This document shows, in pieces, positions 1 to 8,463 of a DNA stretch of 36,265 nt. Below the pieces are notes generated by a model. It saw only the letters and a program-made list of their open reading frames with translations. It was not told the DNA's origin and ran no database searches. The stretch is from an uncultured Oxalobacter sp. Lineage in GTDB: Bacteria; Pseudomonadota; Gammaproteobacteria; Burkholderiales; Burkholderiaceae_D. Where the stretch lies: positions 1 to 36,265 of the forward strand of contig CAKQQG010000011.1 of NCBI GenBank assembly GCA_934270705.1, given 5' to 3'. Position 1 is the first letter of the stretch; each line of letters begins with the position of its first letter. The translations under genes and the position numbers were made by a program.

Positions 1-76
1 AGAAGGCTTGAGATTCGCGATCCGTGAAGGCGGAAGAACCGTCGGCGCTGGCGTCGTTTCCAAAATCGTCGAGTAA
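1..76 (+). CDS. tuf: Elongation factor Tu, C-terminal end (partial)
   Basis: Only the last 24 complete codons are visible, read from base 2 to a TAA stop at 74-76. They encode [11 protein letters not shown] followed by [13 protein letters not shown], the characteristic end of domain 3 of EF-Tu, the GTPase that carries aminoacyl-tRNA to the ribosome. The position directly before rpsJ is the usual str-S10 junction in proteobacteria. Which tuf copy this is cannot be told from the window. Confidence 0.95.
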   Translation, partial: EGLRFAIREGGRTVGAGVVSKIVE

Positions 77-101
77 TTCGCCGTTGTAAGATAATTCAAA
101 T

Positions 102-136
102 GCTGCGGATGGCAAGCCATCCGCAGCTCGTTCTTT
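102..136 (+). terminator. Hairpin between tuf and rpsJ, possible terminator or attenuator
   Basis: Bases 102-112 (GCTGCGGATGG) and 117-127 are perfectly complementary, giving an 11-bp GC-rich stem with a 4-base loop, followed by a moderately T-rich stretch (TCGTTCTTT, 128-136). It sits 25 bases after the tuf stop and 20 before the rpsJ start. The T tract is interrupted, so partial termination or an RNA-processing/stability role is as likely as full termination. Pairing is seen directly; function is inferred. Confidence 0.6.
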
Positions 137-147
137 GGAAAGATATT

Positions 148-459
148 ATGCAAAACCAGAAAATCCGCATTCGCCTCAAGGCATTCGACTATAAACTGAT
201 TGACCAGTCTGCGCAGGAAATCATCGATACCGCAAAACGTACTGGTGCCGTCGTCAAGGGACCGGTTCCATTGCCGACACGTATCCAGCGTTTTGATATC
301 CTGCGTTCGCCGCATGTCAACAAAACCTCGCGTGATCAGTTCGAAATCCGTACGCACCAGCGTCTGATGGATATCATCGATCCGACCGACAAAACTGTCG
401 ATGCCCTGATGAAGCTGGACTTGCCGGCGGGTGTCGATGTTGAAATCAAGTTGCAATAA
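148..459 (+). CDS. rpsJ: 30S ribosomal protein S10
   Basis: This 103-residue protein is S10 of the small subunit head, which in E. coli also pairs with NusB in antitermination. The start [16 protein letters not shown] and the segment [19 protein letters not shown] are close to verbatim betaproteobacterial S10, and the length is exactly that of the family. The ATG at 148 is chosen over an in-frame ATG at 100 because the extra residues would be read through the hairpin at 102-127 and are absent from S10. GGAAAGA at 137-143 is the probable ribosome binding site. It is the first gene of the S10 block. Confidence 0.98.
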   Translation: MQNQKIRIRLKAFDYKLIDQSAQEIIDTAKRTGAVVKGPVPLPTRIQRFDILRSPHVNKTSRDQFEIRTHQRLMDIIDPTDKTVDALMKLDLPAGVDVEIKLQ

Positions 460-481
460 TTGCCTTGCGGGCAATAATCAG

Positions 482-510
482 TTGTGCAAACGGCGCATGC
501 GGGATATAAT
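482..510 (+). promoter_or_regulatory. Candidate promoter between rpsJ and rplC, inside an inverted repeat
   Basis: A perfect TATAAT lies at 505-510, with TTGTGC (three matches to the -35 consensus) 17 bases upstream at 482-487. The -10 element overlaps a perfect 8-bp inverted repeat, CGGCGCAT at 491-498 and ATGCGCCG at 509-516. A start near 517 would give an rplC leader of roughly 90 bases containing two more small inverted repeats (528-549 and 572-591). The motifs are seen directly; promoter activity is inferred. Confidence 0.45.
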
Positions 511-571
511 GCGCCGCTTGAGCAAGTCAAGAGATTGTTTTTGCTCTTGTTTCTATAAAATGACAAACAGC

Positions 572-591
572 CCTGCCCAATCGTAGGCAGG
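572..591 (+). other. Small hairpin just upstream of the rplC ribosome binding site
   Basis: CCTGCC at 572-577 and GGCAGG at 586-591 can pair around an 8-base loop, ending 3 bases before the GGAG at 595-598 that precedes rplC. A second weaker repeat, CAAGAG (528-533) with CTCTTG (544-549), lies upstream. Such placement would suit translational control of the downstream operon, but no known L4- or L3-binding motif is recognised. Confidence 0.35.
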
Positions 592-604
592 AATGGAGAT
601 AAAA

Positions 605-1261
605 ATGAGCCTAGGCCTTATCGGGCGTAAGGTTGGGATGATGCGTATATTCACGGATGAGGGTGATACCATTCCCGTCACCGTGGTTGACGTATCCGAT
701 AACCGCGTTACGCAAGTCAAGACGACCGAGACAGACGGTTATACGGCTGTTCAGGTTGCATTCGGCAAACGCCGTCCTTCCCGTGTCAATAAAGCTGCCG
801 CCGGACATTATGCGAAAGCAGGTGTCGAAGCTGGTACGGTATTGCGCGAATTCAGAGTGGATGCTGCCAAGGCAGCTGAAGTCAAGGCAGGTGATGTGTT
901 GCCTGTCACCCTTTTCGAAGTCGGCCAGAAGATCGACGTCCAGGGTGTTTCGATCGGTAAAGGTTATGCCGGTACCATCAAGCGCTATAACTTCGGTTCC
1001 GGGCGTGCTACCCATGGTAACTCACTGTCGCACAACGTTCCGGGTTCCATTGGTATGAATCAGGATCCGGGGCGTGTTTTTCCAGGCAAGAAAATGACGG
1101 GCCACATGGGGGATGAAACCGTTACCGTCCAGAATCTGGAAATCGCACGTATTGACGCAGAACGAAATCTGTTGCTGGTAAAGGGTGCCGTTCCGGGCGC
1201 CAAGAATGCGCAGGTAGTCGTACGTCCTGCCGTAAAAACCAAAGTAAGCAAGGGGGCATAA
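605..1261 (+). CDS. rplC: 50S ribosomal protein L3
   Basis: L3 is an early-assembly 23S rRNA binding protein close to the peptidyl transferase centre. The sequence begins [20 protein letters not shown] and carries the conserved loop [19 protein letters not shown], whose Gln is the site methylated by PrmB in E. coli. I start at ATG 605 (218 residues) because GGAG at 595-598 is well spaced for it and homologues begin there; an in-frame ATG at 593 overlaps that site. It is followed 3 bases later by rplD. Confidence 0.97.
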   Translation: MSLGLIGRKVGMMRIFTDEGDTIPVTVVDVSDNRVTQVKTTETDGYTAVQVAFGKRRPSRVNKAAAGHYAKAGVEAGTVLREFRVDAAKAAEVKAGDVLPVTLFEVGQKIDVQGVSIGKGYAGTIKRYNFGSGRATHGNSLSHNVPGSIGMNQDPGRVFPGKKMTGHMGDETVTVQNLEIARIDAERNLLLVKGAVPGAKNAQVVVRPAVKTKVSKGA

Positions 1262-1264
1262 CAG

Positions 1265-1885
1265 ATGGAATTGAAGCTCCTAAATGGGAAAGACCAGGTT
1301 GCTGGCAAAGTGGAAGCTCCGGATACCATTTTCGGTCGTGAATATAACGAAGCGCTGATTCATCAGATCGTTGTCGCTTTCCAGGCCAATGCCAGAACGG
1401 CAGATCGTCAGCAAAAGAGCCGTGAAACGGTTGCGCATACCACCAAGAAACCGTGGCGTCAGAAAGGTACCGGTCGTGCGCGTGCTGGTATGTCGTCCTC
1501 GCCGTTGTGGCGTGGAGGTGGTCGTGCATTCCCCAATTCGCCAGACGAAAACTTTTCTCACAAAGTCAACAAGAAGATGTATCGTGCAGGTGTTTGCTCG
1601 ATTCTCTCGCAGCTGGCACGTGAGGGCAGGCTGACGGTGATCGACGAACTGGCTATCGAGGCACCGAAGACCAAAATGCTGGCTCAGAAACTCAAGGCTT
1701 TCGGTTTCGAATCCGTACTCGTCATTACAGACAATTTCGACGAAAACCTGTATCTGGCGTCGCGCAATTTGCCGAATGTATTGGTGGTTGAACCACACCA
1801 GGCTGATCCTGTTTCCCTTGTGTATTTCAAGGATGTGCTGATTACCAAGGCGGCTCTGGGTAAGATTGAGGAGATGCTGGCATGA
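1265..1885 (+). CDS. rplD: 50S ribosomal protein L4
   Basis: The 206-residue protein is L4, which binds 23S rRNA, lines the exit tunnel with L22, and in E. coli represses its own S10 operon. The extended loop is visible as [17 protein letters not shown] with SSPLWRGGG just after, and the C-terminal globular part ends [12 protein letters not shown]. The ATG at 1265 lies 3 bases after the rplC stop, so the two are co-translated. The TGA stop overlaps the rplW start (ATGA). Confidence 0.97.
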   Translation: MELKLLNGKDQVAGKVEAPDTIFGREYNEALIHQIVVAFQANARTADRQQKSRETVAHTTKKPWRQKGTGRARAGMSSSPLWRGGGRAFPNSPDENFSHKVNKKMYRAGVCSILSQLAREGRLTVIDELAIEAPKTKMLAQKLKAFGFESVLVITDNFDENLYLASRNLPNVLVVEPHQADPVSLVYFKDVLITKAALGKIEEMLA

Positions 1886-2199
1886 GTGCGGTCATGAAAA
1901 TAAGTGAAGAACGTCTGATGAAAGTTCTGCTGGCTCCGGTTGTCTCGGAAAAAGCGACTTTTATCGCTGAAAAATATGAACAAGTCATTTTTCGTGTATT
2001 GAAAAATGCCACCAAGCCTGAAATCAAGGCGGCCGTAGAAAATATGTTCAAGGTCGAAGTCGAGTCAGTGCAAGTACTGAATCGTCTGGGCAAACAGAAA
2101 CGGACGCGTAACGGTATGGGACGCAAGCGCAACCAGAAGCTGGCTTACGTTTGCCTGAAGCCTGGTCAGGAAATTCATTTTACCGAGGAGGCTAAATAA
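1882..2199 (+). CDS. rplW: 50S ribosomal protein L23
   Basis: L23 forms part of the tunnel exit and is the docking point for trigger factor and SRP. The 105-residue frame contains [21 protein letters not shown] and ends [18 protein letters not shown], matching betaproteobacterial L23. The start overlaps the rplD stop by 4 bases, implying translational coupling. An in-frame ATG four codons later is possible but the overlapping one fits the operon spacing. Its TAA shares one base with the rplB ATG. Confidence 0.96.
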   Translation: MSAVMKISEERLMKVLLAPVVSEKATFIAEKYEQVIFRVLKNATKPEIKAAVENMFKVEVESVQVLNRLGKQKRTRNGMGRKRNQKLAYVCLKPGQEIHFTEEAK

Positions 2200-3026
2200 T
2201 GGCTCTCGTTAAAGTCAAACCAACATCCCCGGCTCGTCGGGGCATGGTCAAACTGGTCAATCCGGAACTGTACAAGGGGCGTCCTTATGCTGCTCTGGTT
2301 GAAAAGAAATCCAAGAGTGCCGGTCGTAACAACAACGGCCATATCACGACGCGCCATATCGGTGGTGGTCACAAGCATCACTATCGCGTCGTCGATTTTG
2401 TCCGCAACAAGGACGGTATTCCCGGAAAGGTGGAACGTATCGAATACGATCCGAACCGTACTGCAAACATTGCACTGGTATGCTATGCCGATGGTGAACG
2501 TCGTTACATCATCGCTCCGAAGGGATTGTCGGTCGGTGACCAGATCATGAATGGATCAGAAGCACCGATCAAGGCTGGCAATTGCCTGCCATTGCGCAAT
2601 GTTCCTGTCGGTACAACGTTGCACTGTATCGAAATTCTGCCGGGCAAGGGTGCCCAGCTGGCGCGTACGGCAGGTGCGGCAGTCGTTTTGATGGCACGCG
2701 AAGGATCTTATGCGCAGGTTCGTCTCCGTTCCGGCGAAGTCCGTCGTATCCATATCGAATGCCGTGCGACAATCGGTGAAGTGGGTAATGCGGAACAGAA
2801 TCTGCGCAAATTGGGTAAAGCTGGCGCAATGCGCTGGCGTGGCGTGCGTCCGACGGTACGTGGTGTTGTCATGAACCCGGTTGATCACCCGCATGGTGGT
2901 GGTGAAGGAAGAACATCCGGCGGACGTCATCCGGTTACGCCGTGGGGTCAGAAGACCAAGGGTCTGAAAACGCGTAGCAACAAGCGTACGACTTCGATGA
3001 TCGTTTCGCGCCGCAACAAGAAATAA
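2199..3026 (+). CDS. rplB: 50S ribosomal protein L2
   Basis: This 275-residue protein is L2, one of the most conserved large-subunit proteins, needed for subunit association and peptidyl transferase activity. It starts [19 protein letters not shown] and has the diagnostic [11 protein letters not shown] segment near residues 226-237, whose histidine is the one implicated in activity in other bacteria. The C terminus [18 protein letters not shown] is basic as expected. It overlaps rplW by one base. Confidence 0.98.
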   Translation: MALVKVKPTSPARRGMVKLVNPELYKGRPYAALVEKKSKSAGRNNNGHITTRHIGGGHKHHYRVVDFVRNKDGIPGKVERIEYDPNRTANIALVCYADGERRYIIAPKGLSVGDQIMNGSEAPIKAGNCLPLRNVPVGTTLHCIEILPGKGAQLARTAGAAVVLMAREGSYAQVRLRSGEVRRIHIECRATIGEVGNAEQNLRKLGKAGAMRWRGVRPTVRGVVMNPVDHPHGGGEGRTSGGRHPVTPWGQKTKGLKTRSNKRTTSMIVSRRNKK

Positions 3027-3036
3027 GGGGTAGCAT

Positions 3037-3312
3037 ATGACACGTTCGTTGAAAAAAGGACCTTTCTGCGATGCGCATCTGATTGCCAAGGTTGAAGCTG
3101 CGCAGGCATCCAAGGATAAGCGGCCAATTAAAACCTGGTCTCGTCGGTCAACAATTATGCCGGATTTTATCGGGCTGACGATTGCTGTTCACAATGGCAG
3201 GCAGCATGTTCCCGTTTACATTTCCGAAAATATGGTTGGTCATAAATTGGGCGAATTCGCATTGACCAGAACATTCAAGGGTCATGCAGCCGATAAAAAA
3301 GCTAAGAAATAG
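3037..3312 (+). CDS. rpsS: 30S ribosomal protein S19
   Basis: S19 sits in the head of the small subunit in complex with S13. The 91-residue sequence [15 protein letters not shown]... with [20 protein letters not shown] and a lysine-rich end ([10 protein letters not shown]) is typical, and the length equals the family norm. It starts 10 bases after rplB with GGGGTAG as a plausible ribosome binding site. Codon use and spacing do not differ from its neighbours. Confidence 0.97.
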   Translation: MTRSLKKGPFCDAHLIAKVEAAQASKDKRPIKTWSRRSTIMPDFIGLTIAVHNGRQHVPVYISENMVGHKLGEFALTRTFKGHAADKKAKK

Positions 3313-3320
3313 GACCAATG

Positions 3321-3650
3321 ATGGAAACAAAAGCTTCTCTTCGTGGTGTGCATTTGTCAGCGCAAAAAGGTCGTCTTATTGCCGACATGATTCGTGGCAA
3401 GAAAGTGGATCAGGCGCTCGATATTCTGTCGTTCACACCGAAAAAAGGTGCTGTCATTATCAAGCAAGTGCTGGAATCGGCTATCGCCAATGCGGAACAC
3501 AATGACGGTGCGGATATTGATGAACTGAAAGTTTCTTCGATTTATGTAGAAAAAGGAACTTTTATGAAACGTTACTCGGCTCGTGCAAAAGGACGGGGTG
3601 ACCGTATTTCTAAACAAACCTGTCACATTTATGTGACGGTCGGTAATTAA
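3321..3650 (+). CDS. rplV: 50S ribosomal protein L22
   Basis: L22 binds all domains of 23S rRNA and its hairpin loop lines the exit tunnel with L4. The 109-residue frame shows [22 protein letters not shown] and [19 protein letters not shown], then the tip region [16 protein letters not shown]. Two ATGs are adjacent (3318 and 3321); 3321 is preferred because AGGA at 3311-3314 is then 6 bases away instead of 3, and homologues start with one Met followed by an acidic residue. Confidence 0.96.
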   Translation: METKASLRGVHLSAQKGRLIADMIRGKKVDQALDILSFTPKKGAVIIKQVLESAIANAEHNDGADIDELKVSSIYVEKGTFMKRYSARAKGRGDRISKQTCHIYVTVGN

Positions 3651-3660
3651 GGGGGTCACG

Positions 3661-4509
3661 ATGGGACAAAAGATACATCCAACAGGTTTCCGTCTGGCAG
3701 TTGCGCGTAACTGGTCTTCACGCTGGTATGCCGGCAACAACAATTTTGCCGGTATGCTCAATGAGGATCTGAAAGCACGTGCTTACCTGAAGAAAAAACT
3801 GAAAAACGCTTCGGTCGGTCAGGTTGTGATCGAACGCCCGGCAAAAAATGCACGTTTTACCATTTACAGCTCTCGCCCTGGTGTCGTGATCGGCAAGAAG
3901 GGGGAAGACATCGAAGTGCTGAAGTCGGATTTGTCCAAGATTATGGGCGTGCCGGTTCATGTCAATATCGAGGAAATTCGCAAACCGGAGCTGCACGCAC
4001 AGCTGATCGCCGATTCGATTACCCAGCAGCTGGAAAAACGTATCATGTTCCGCCGCGCCATGCGCCGTGCCATGCAGAATGCGATGCGTCTGGGAGCCGT
4101 CGGTATCAAGATTATGTCTTCCGGACGACTGAACGGTATCGAAATCGCACGTACGGAATGGTATCGGGAAGGTCGTGTACCTTTGCATACCTTGCGTGCT
4201 GATATCGATTATGGTTTTTCCGAAGCACAGACGACTTACGGCATTATCGGTGTGAAGGTCTGGGTATACAAGGGCGATCGTCTGGAAAACGGCGAAGCTC
4301 CGAAGATCGAGGCACCGAATGAAGAAGACAAGAAACGTCGTGGCGCACGCCGTGATGATGCCCGTCCGGGCAGACAGCGTGTCAGAAAGTCTGAAGGTGC
4401 CGGTGCATCGGAAGCTCCTTCGACCGGAGCCAAACGCGTTCGTGCCAGAAAACCTGAAAATGCAGCGGCGGCGACCGAAAGTGCGCCTGCTGAAGCGGCA
4501 GGAGAATAA
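3661..4509 (+). CDS. rpsC: 30S ribosomal protein S3 with Ala/Glu-rich tail
   Basis: S3 forms the mRNA entry gate with S4 and S5. The N-terminal KH type 2 domain has its GKKG loop at residues 78-81 ([10 protein letters not shown]), and the C-terminal domain includes [35 protein letters not shown] split over residues 140-180. At 282 residues it is about 50 longer than E. coli S3: from about residue 211 there is a low-complexity charged then Ala-rich extension ending [10 protein letters not shown]. Tails of this kind are usual in Burkholderiales as I recall. It begins 10 bases after rplV behind a GGGGGT ribosome binding site. Confidence 0.97.
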   Translation: MGQKIHPTGFRLAVARNWSSRWYAGNNNFAGMLNEDLKARAYLKKKLKNASVGQVVIERPAKNARFTIYSSRPGVVIGKKGEDIEVLKSDLSKIMGVPVHVNIEEIRKPELHAQLIADSITQQLEKRIMFRRAMRRAMQNAMRLGAVGIKIMSSGRLNGIEIARTEWYREGRVPLHTLRADIDYGFSEAQTTYGIIGVKVWVYKGDRLENGEAPKIEAPNEEDKKRRGARRDDARPGRQRVRKSEGAGASEAPSTGAKRVRARKPENAAAATESAPAEAAGE

Positions 4510-4511
4510 TT

Positions 4512-4931
4512 ATGTTGCAACCATCTCGTAGAAAATATAGAAAAGAGCAGAAGGGTCGCAATACCGGTATTTCTCATGAAAGAGGTACCAAGGTATCGTT
4601 TGGCGACTTTGGTCTGAAAGCGGTCGGAAGGGGTCGTATCACGGCACGTCAGATCGAGGCAGCACGTCGTGCCATGACGCGTCACATCAAGAGAGGCGGC
4701 CGTATCTGGATACGTGTGTTCCCGGACAAGCCAATTTCGGAAAAACCTGCCGAAGTCCGTATGGGTAGCGGCAAGGGTAATCCGGAATACTATGTCGCAG
4801 AAATCAGACCTGGCAAGGTTCTTTATGAAATGGACGGAGTGGATGAGGCTCTGGCCCGTGAGGCATTCCGTCTGGCCGCTGCCAAATTGCCATTGCCGAC
4901 GGTCTTCGTCGTCCGTCAGCTTGGCCAGTAA
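4512..4931 (+). CDS. rplP: 50S ribosomal protein L16
   Basis: L16 organises the A-site region of the large subunit. The sequence [19 protein letters not shown], the central [22 protein letters not shown] and [20 protein letters not shown] are diagnostic, and 139 residues is one more than the commonest length. The start is 2 bases after the rpsC stop, so it is almost certainly co-translated with S3. Its arginine within the MGSGKG loop region is where bacteria may carry a hydroxylation, but no modifying gene is in the window. Confidence 0.97.
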   Translation: MLQPSRRKYRKEQKGRNTGISHERGTKVSFGDFGLKAVGRGRITARQIEAARRAMTRHIKRGGRIWIRVFPDKPISEKPAEVRMGSGKGNPEYYVAEIRPGKVLYEMDGVDEALAREAFRLAAAKLPLPTVFVVRQLGQ

Positions 4932-4943
4932 TAGGGAGTGAAT

Positions 4944-5135
4944 ATGAAAGCATCCGAACTGCGTTCCAAGGATCAGGCTGAGCTGAAGACCGAACTCAAC
5001 GATCTTTTGAAGGCTCAATTTGGCCTGCGCATGCAATTGGCGACCCAGCAGTTGACCAATACTTCCCAGCTCAAAAAAGTGAGAAGGGATATTGCTAGGG
5101 TAAAAACTGTCATGAATTCAAAGGGTAAAGCATAA
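4944..5135 (+). CDS. rpmC: 50S ribosomal protein L29
   Basis: L29 is a small two-helix protein at the tunnel exit next to L23. The 63-residue sequence starts [18 protein letters not shown] and continues [19 protein letters not shown], matching betaproteobacterial L29. ATG 4944 is preferred to the in-frame GTG at 4938 because AGGGAG (4933-4938) is then a properly spaced ribosome binding site. The TAA overlaps the rpsQ ATG by one base. Confidence 0.96.
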   Translation: MKASELRSKDQAELKTELNDLLKAQFGLRMQLATQQLTNTSQLKKVRRDIARVKTVMNSKGKA

Positions 5136-5407
5136 TGAACGATCAGGAAAAGTCCGTGTTGAAACGCACTCTGATTGGTAAAGTTGTGTCTGACAAGATG
5201 GACAAAACGGTTTCCGTTTTGATCGAACGCCGTGTCAAGCATCCGCTGTATGGGAAGATTGTCCGTCGTTCCAAGAAATATCTTGCGCATGATGAAAACA
5301 ATCAGGCAAAAATTGGCGATACCGTTGAAATTCAGGAAGGTCGTCCAATTTCTAAAAACAAATCTTGGGTTCTCACCAGAATTATTCAGGTTGCGCAAAT
5401 TGTATAA
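5135..5407 (+). CDS. rpsQ: 30S ribosomal protein S17
   Basis: S17 is a primary 16S rRNA binding protein with an OB fold. The 90-residue sequence contains [20 protein letters not shown] and [19 protein letters not shown], then [18 protein letters not shown], all standard. It overlaps rpmC by one base and closes the S10 block: the next gene starts 175 bases later, the largest gap within the ribosomal cluster. Confidence 0.97.
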   Translation: MNDQEKSVLKRTLIGKVVSDKMDKTVSVLIERRVKHPLYGKIVRRSKKYLAHDENNQAKIGDTVEIQEGRPISKNKSWVLTRIIQVAQIV

Positions 5408-5412
5408 AAAGA

Positions 5413-5441
5413 TTGCATTTGTCCCTGGATGATGCAATAAT
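5413..5441 (+). promoter_or_regulatory. Candidate promoter for the spc block (extended -10)
   Basis: TGCAATAAT at 5433-5441 resembles an extended -10 element (TGn followed by five of six consensus bases), with TTGCAT (three of six) 17 bases upstream at 5413-5418. A transcript would begin near 5448, at the base of the long hairpin at 5446-5482. The element is predicted by eye from motif resemblance only. Confidence 0.4.
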
Positions 5442-5445
5442 GCAA

Positions 5446-5482
5446 AACTTCGCATCACACCTGATGGGTGCGGTGCGAAGTT
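5446..5482 (+). other. Long hairpin in the rpsQ-rplN gap
   Basis: AACTTCGCA (5446-5454) pairs perfectly with TGCGAAGTT (5474-5482), and the stem continues through a T-G and a C-G pair, one A-C mismatch and CACC/GGTG, closing on a 5-base loop. It is followed by TCTCTATATATC and not a T run, so an ordinary intrinsic terminator is doubtful. A 5' stabilising stem, attenuator or protein-binding leader is possible. Confidence 0.55.
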
Positions 5483-5504
5483 CTCTATATATCATGTACA
5501 CCTA

Positions 5505-5544
5505 ATCAGTCGCACCATGTGCGTCTGGCGGGACCAAGACTGAT
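5505..5544 (+). other. Nested inverted repeats in the rplN leader
   Basis: ATCAGTC (5505-5511) and GACTGAT (5538-5544) are complementary and enclose a small hairpin, CGCAC (5511-5515) with GTGCG (5519-5523). The two pairings share one base and may be alternatives. They end about 40 bases before the rplN start. No known ribosomal-protein autoregulatory motif is recognised. Confidence 0.4.
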
Positions 5545-5582
5545 CGCTGAAGTTCAGGCGAATTAAGTTGGGAAAGAAAATT

Positions 5583-5951
5583 ATGATTCAGACTGAAAGT
5601 CGTTTAAAAGTGGCCGACAATACGGGTGCCAGAGAGGTTCTTTGTATCAAGGTTCTCGGTGGGTCAAAGCGCCGCTATGCTCAGATCGGTGACATTATCA
5701 AGGTAACCGTCAAAAGTGCTGCGCCGCGTGGCAGAGTCAAGAAGGGCGAAATCTATAATGCAGTCGTAGTCCGTACTGCAAAAGGTGTTCGTCGTCAGGA
5801 TGGTTCTCTGATCAAGTTCGACGAAGGTGCTGCTGTGTTGCTCAACAACAAGCTCGAACCGATCGGAACGCGTATCTTCGGGCCGGTAACTCGTGAATTG
5901 CGTACGGAAAGATTTATGAAAATCGTTTCACTTGCGCCGGAAGTATTGTGA
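5583..5951 (+). CDS. rplN: 50S ribosomal protein L14
   Basis: L14 lies at the subunit interface and contacts 16S rRNA (bridge B8). The 122-residue sequence [38 protein letters not shown] and the C terminus [12 protein letters not shown] match the family in length and wording. An in-frame start at 5568 would add MGKKI, which homologues lack; GGGAAAG at 5570-5576 is more plausible as the ribosome binding site for 5583. It opens the spc block after a structured 175-base gap. Confidence 0.97.
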   Translation: MIQTESRLKVADNTGAREVLCIKVLGGSKRRYAQIGDIIKVTVKSAAPRGRVKKGEIYNAVVVRTAKGVRRQDGSLIKFDEGAAVLLNNKLEPIGTRIFGPVTRELRTERFMKIVSLAPEVL

Positions 5952-5960
5952 GGGGATGTT

Positions 5961-6275
5961 ATGAACAAAATACGCAAAGGCGATGAAGTGATTGTTCTGG
6001 TCGGAAAAGACAAGGGCAAACGTGGCGTCGTTCAGCAATGTATTGAAGATCGTGTCGTTGTGGCTGGTGTGAACGTAGCCAAAAAAACAACCAAGCCGAA
6101 TCCGATGACGGGTGCGACGGGGGGCATTGTCGATAAATTGATGCCGATTCATGTTTCCAATGTCGCCCTGTTCAATGCAAAAACGGGCAAGGCTGATCGT
6201 GTGGGTTTTAAGGAAGTGGACGGCAAGAAGGTTCGCGTCTTTAAATCGAATGGTGAAGTTGTCGGGGCTAAATAA
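5961..6275 (+). CDS. rplX: 50S ribosomal protein L24
   Basis: L24 is an assembly-initiator protein binding the 5' end of 23S rRNA. The KOW motif is visible at the N terminus (residues 3-30: [20 protein letters not shown]), and the mid-part [20 protein letters not shown] is typical; 104 residues is normal. It starts 9 bases after rplN with GAGGGG as ribosome binding site, and rplE follows after 2 bases. Confidence 0.97.
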   Translation: MNKIRKGDEVIVLVGKDKGKRGVVQQCIEDRVVVAGVNVAKKTTKPNPMTGATGGIVDKLMPIHVSNVALFNAKTGKADRVGFKEVDGKKVRVFKSNGEVVGAK

Positions 6276-6277
6276 TT

Positions 6278-6817
6278 ATGGCGCGTCTACAGGATTTATA
6301 TAAGGAAAAAATCGTTGCCGATCTGATGGCAAAATTTTCCTACAAGTCTGCAATGGAAGTTCCTCGTATTACCAAGATCACCCTGAATATGGGGTTGTCG
6401 GAAGCGGTTGCGGACAAGAAAGTAATTGATTATGCCACTGGCGATCTGGCGAAAATCGCAGGTCAAAAGCCGGTCGTAACCAAGGCACGCAAGTCTATCG
6501 CGGGTTTCAAGATTCGTGAGGGGTATCCCATCGGATGCATGGTTACCTTGCGCGGAGCAAGAATGTATGAGTTTCTTGACCGTCTGGTAACGATTGCACT
6601 GCCTCGAGTACGTGACTTCCGTGGTATCAACGGCCGCTCTTTCGATGGTCGTGGCAACTACAATCTGGGCATCAAGGAACAGATCATATTCCCTGAAATC
6701 GAATATGACAAAATCGATGCGCTGCGTGGTCTGAATATCAGCATCACCACCACCGCCAAGACAGATGAAGAGGCAAAGGCGCTTCTTTCCGCATTTAAAT
6801 TTCCGTTTAGAAATTGA
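6278..6817 (+). CDS. rplE: 50S ribosomal protein L5
   Basis: L5 binds 5S rRNA and contacts the P-site tRNA. The 179-residue sequence includes [38 protein letters not shown] and [21 protein letters not shown], all hallmarks of the family. The ATG lies 2 bases after the rplX stop. In E. coli this start region is where S8 represses the spc operon; I did not find a convincing S8-site hairpin here. Confidence 0.97.
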   Translation: MARLQDLYKEKIVADLMAKFSYKSAMEVPRITKITLNMGLSEAVADKKVIDYATGDLAKIAGQKPVVTKARKSIAGFKIREGYPIGCMVTLRGARMYEFLDRLVTIALPRVRDFRGINGRSFDGRGNYNLGIKEQIIFPEIEYDKIDALRGLNISITTTAKTDEEAKALLSAFKFPFRN

Positions 6818-6824
6818 GATAGCC

Positions 6825-7130
6825 ATGGCAAAACTGGCATTAATTAATCGTGAATTGAAACGCGCGGCGCTTGTAAAAAAATATGCAGGCAAACGCGCTG
6901 AACTGAAAGCTATTATCGACGATCAGACCAAGTCTGATGAAGAACGTTTCGAAGCTCGTCTGAAGCTGCAGTCGTTGCCGCGAAACGCCAATCCGACGCG
7001 TCAGCGTAATCGCTGTGCACTGACCGGAAGACCGCGCGGTACCTATCGCAAGTTCGGTTTGGGACGTTCAAAACTGAGAGAGTTCGCCATGAACGGCGAA
7101 ATTCCGGGAATCACTAAAGCTAGCTGGTAG
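6825..7130 (+). CDS. rpsN: 30S ribosomal protein S14 (zinc-free type)
   Basis: S14 belongs to the head of the small subunit. The 101-residue sequence [19 protein letters not shown]... ends [19 protein letters not shown] plus ITKASW. It is the long, C-minus form: the CxxC pairs of the short zinc form are absent, and a single Cys is seen in [14 protein letters not shown] 6825 is chosen because the frame upstream of it runs back into rplE and is not S14-like. It starts 7 bases after rplE. Confidence 0.97.
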   Translation: MAKLALINRELKRAALVKKYAGKRAELKAIIDDQTKSDEERFEARLKLQSLPRNANPTRQRNRCALTGRPRGTYRKFGLGRSKLREFAMNGEIPGITKASW

Positions 7131-7144
7131 CAGGAGGAATTGTT

Positions 7145-7540
7145 ATGAGTATGAGCGATCCTATCGCAGATATGCTGACTCGCATCCGTAATGCGCAGCA
7201 GGTCAAAAAGGGTTCTGTTGCCATGCCTTCGTCCAAGGTGAAAGTCGCCATCGCGAAGGTACTGAAGGATGAAGGCTATATCGATTCCTTCGAAGTCAGC
7301 GAAGAAGCAGGCAAGGCACAGCTGAATATCGCGCTGAAATACTATGTCGGTCGTCCGGTTATCGAAAGGCTTGAACGTGTTTCCCGCCCTGGTCTTCGTA
7401 TCTACAAGGGGCGTGACGAGCTGCCGAGTGTGATGAATGGATTGGGTATTGCGATCGTGTCGACACCCAAAGGTGTCATGACGGACCGTAAGGCGAGAGC
7501 TACCGGTGTCGGTGGTGAAGTTCTTTGCTATGTTGCCTGA
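7145..7540 (+). CDS. rpsH: 30S ribosomal protein S8
   Basis: S8 binds the central domain of 16S rRNA and is the translational repressor of the spc operon in E. coli. The sequence [40 protein letters not shown] and the C-terminal [21 protein letters not shown] (split in the middle) are diagnostic; 131 residues is standard. AGGAGGAA before the start is a near-ideal ribosome binding site. A second ATG two codons on is possible but homologues keep MSMSD. Confidence 0.97.
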   Translation: MSMSDPIADMLTRIRNAQQVKKGSVAMPSSKVKVAIAKVLKDEGYIDSFEVSEEAGKAQLNIALKYYVGRPVIERLERVSRPGLRIYKGRDELPSVMNGLGIAIVSTPKGVMTDRKARATGVGGEVLCYVA

Positions 7541-7550
7541 GGAGTGAAGC

Positions 7551-8084
7551 ATGTCTAGAGTTGGAAAAATGCCGGTCGCTGTTCCTGAAGGCACGACGGC
7601 TGCAATCGCGGGCAATCAGATTACCATCAAGGGACCTCTGGGTTCCGTGAGCAGAACGCTGAGCGATCTGGTTGTTGTCAAGCAGGAAGACAAGATGTTG
7701 AAGGTCGAGGCTGCCAATGACAGCCGGGAAGCTGTTGCCATGTGGGGAACGACGCGTGCCCTGCTGAACAATATGGTTCTGGGTGTCAGCAAGGGTTTCG
7801 AAAAGCGTCTGAGTCTGGTCGGTGTCGGTTTCAGAGCACAGGCGCAGGGTGACAAGCTGAATATGTCTCTTGGTTTTTCCCATCCTGTCGTTCATGTCAT
7901 GCCGGCAGGTATCAAGTGCGAAACACCTTCGCAAACAGAAATCGTGATCAAGGGTATCGACAAGCACCTGGTTGGTCAGGTTGCCGCTGATGTACGCGCA
8001 TATCGCAAGCCTGAACCATACAAGGGCAAGGGCGTTCGTTATGTGGACGAAGTGGTTAAGATCAAAGAAACTAAGAAGAAGTAA
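7551..8084 (+). CDS. rplF: 50S ribosomal protein L6
   Basis: L6 sits near the factor-binding site and the sarcin-ricin loop. The 177-residue sequence [19 protein letters not shown] has the two-fold L6 repeat, and the second half carries the signature [21 protein letters not shown]. It starts 10 bases after rpsH behind GAGGAG. Length and composition are ordinary. Confidence 0.97.
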   Translation: MSRVGKMPVAVPEGTTAAIAGNQITIKGPLGSVSRTLSDLVVVKQEDKMLKVEAANDSREAVAMWGTTRALLNNMVLGVSKGFEKRLSLVGVGFRAQAQGDKLNMSLGFSHPVVHVMPAGIKCETPSQTEIVIKGIDKHLVGQVAADVRAYRKPEPYKGKGVRYVDEVVKIKETKKK

Positions 8085-8096
8085 TAGGGGCGATTG

Positions 8097-8453
8097 ATGA
8101 ACAAGAAACAATCACGTTTGCGCCGTGGCCGTCAGACCCGGGCCAAAATTGCTGTTCTGAAGGCAACTCGTTTGTCGGTGCATCGTACCAATTTGCATAT
8201 TTATGCAAATATTATTGGCCCGGATGCCCGGATTCTGGCTTCTTCGTCAACATTGGAAGCGGATGTCCGCAAGGAGCTTGCTGGTAAGAGCGGCGGCAAT
8301 GTTGCGGCTGCCACGCTGGTAGGCAAGAGAGTCGCCGAAAAGGCATTGCAGGCCGGAATTACCGAAGTGGCCTTCGATCGTTCCGGTTTTCGTTACCACG
8401 GCCGTGTCAAAGCATTGGCTGAAGCTGCTCGAGAAGCAGGTCTGAAGTTCTAA
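8097..8453 (+). CDS. rplR: 50S ribosomal protein L18
   Basis: L18 binds 5S rRNA together with L5. The sequence [19 protein letters not shown] starts basic, and [20 protein letters not shown] followed by REAGLKF is the typical C terminus. At 118 residues it is slightly shorter than the 121 usual in Burkholderia. ATG 8097 is preferred over the in-frame TTG at 8094; AGGGG (8086-8090) is suitably spaced. Confidence 0.96.
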   Translation: MNKKQSRLRRGRQTRAKIAVLKATRLSVHRTNLHIYANIIGPDARILASSSTLEADVRKELAGKSGGNVAAATLVGKRVAEKALQAGITEVAFDRSGFRYHGRVKALAEAAREAGLKF

Positions 8454-8463
8454 GGATATAACC

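Noticed and set aside
554..559. TATAAA in the rpsJ-rplC gap as a second -10 element
   Set aside because: No acceptable -35 lies at 16-18 bases; TATAAT at 505-510 is better.
3989..4509. Alanine- and charge-rich S3 tail as a separate or fused domain
   Set aside because: Low-complexity S3 extensions are common in Burkholderiales; no domain is recognisable.
4236..5036. Minus-strand open frame of 266 codons opposite rpsC-rplP-rpmC
   Set aside because: It crosses three verified ribosomal protein genes and their junctions.
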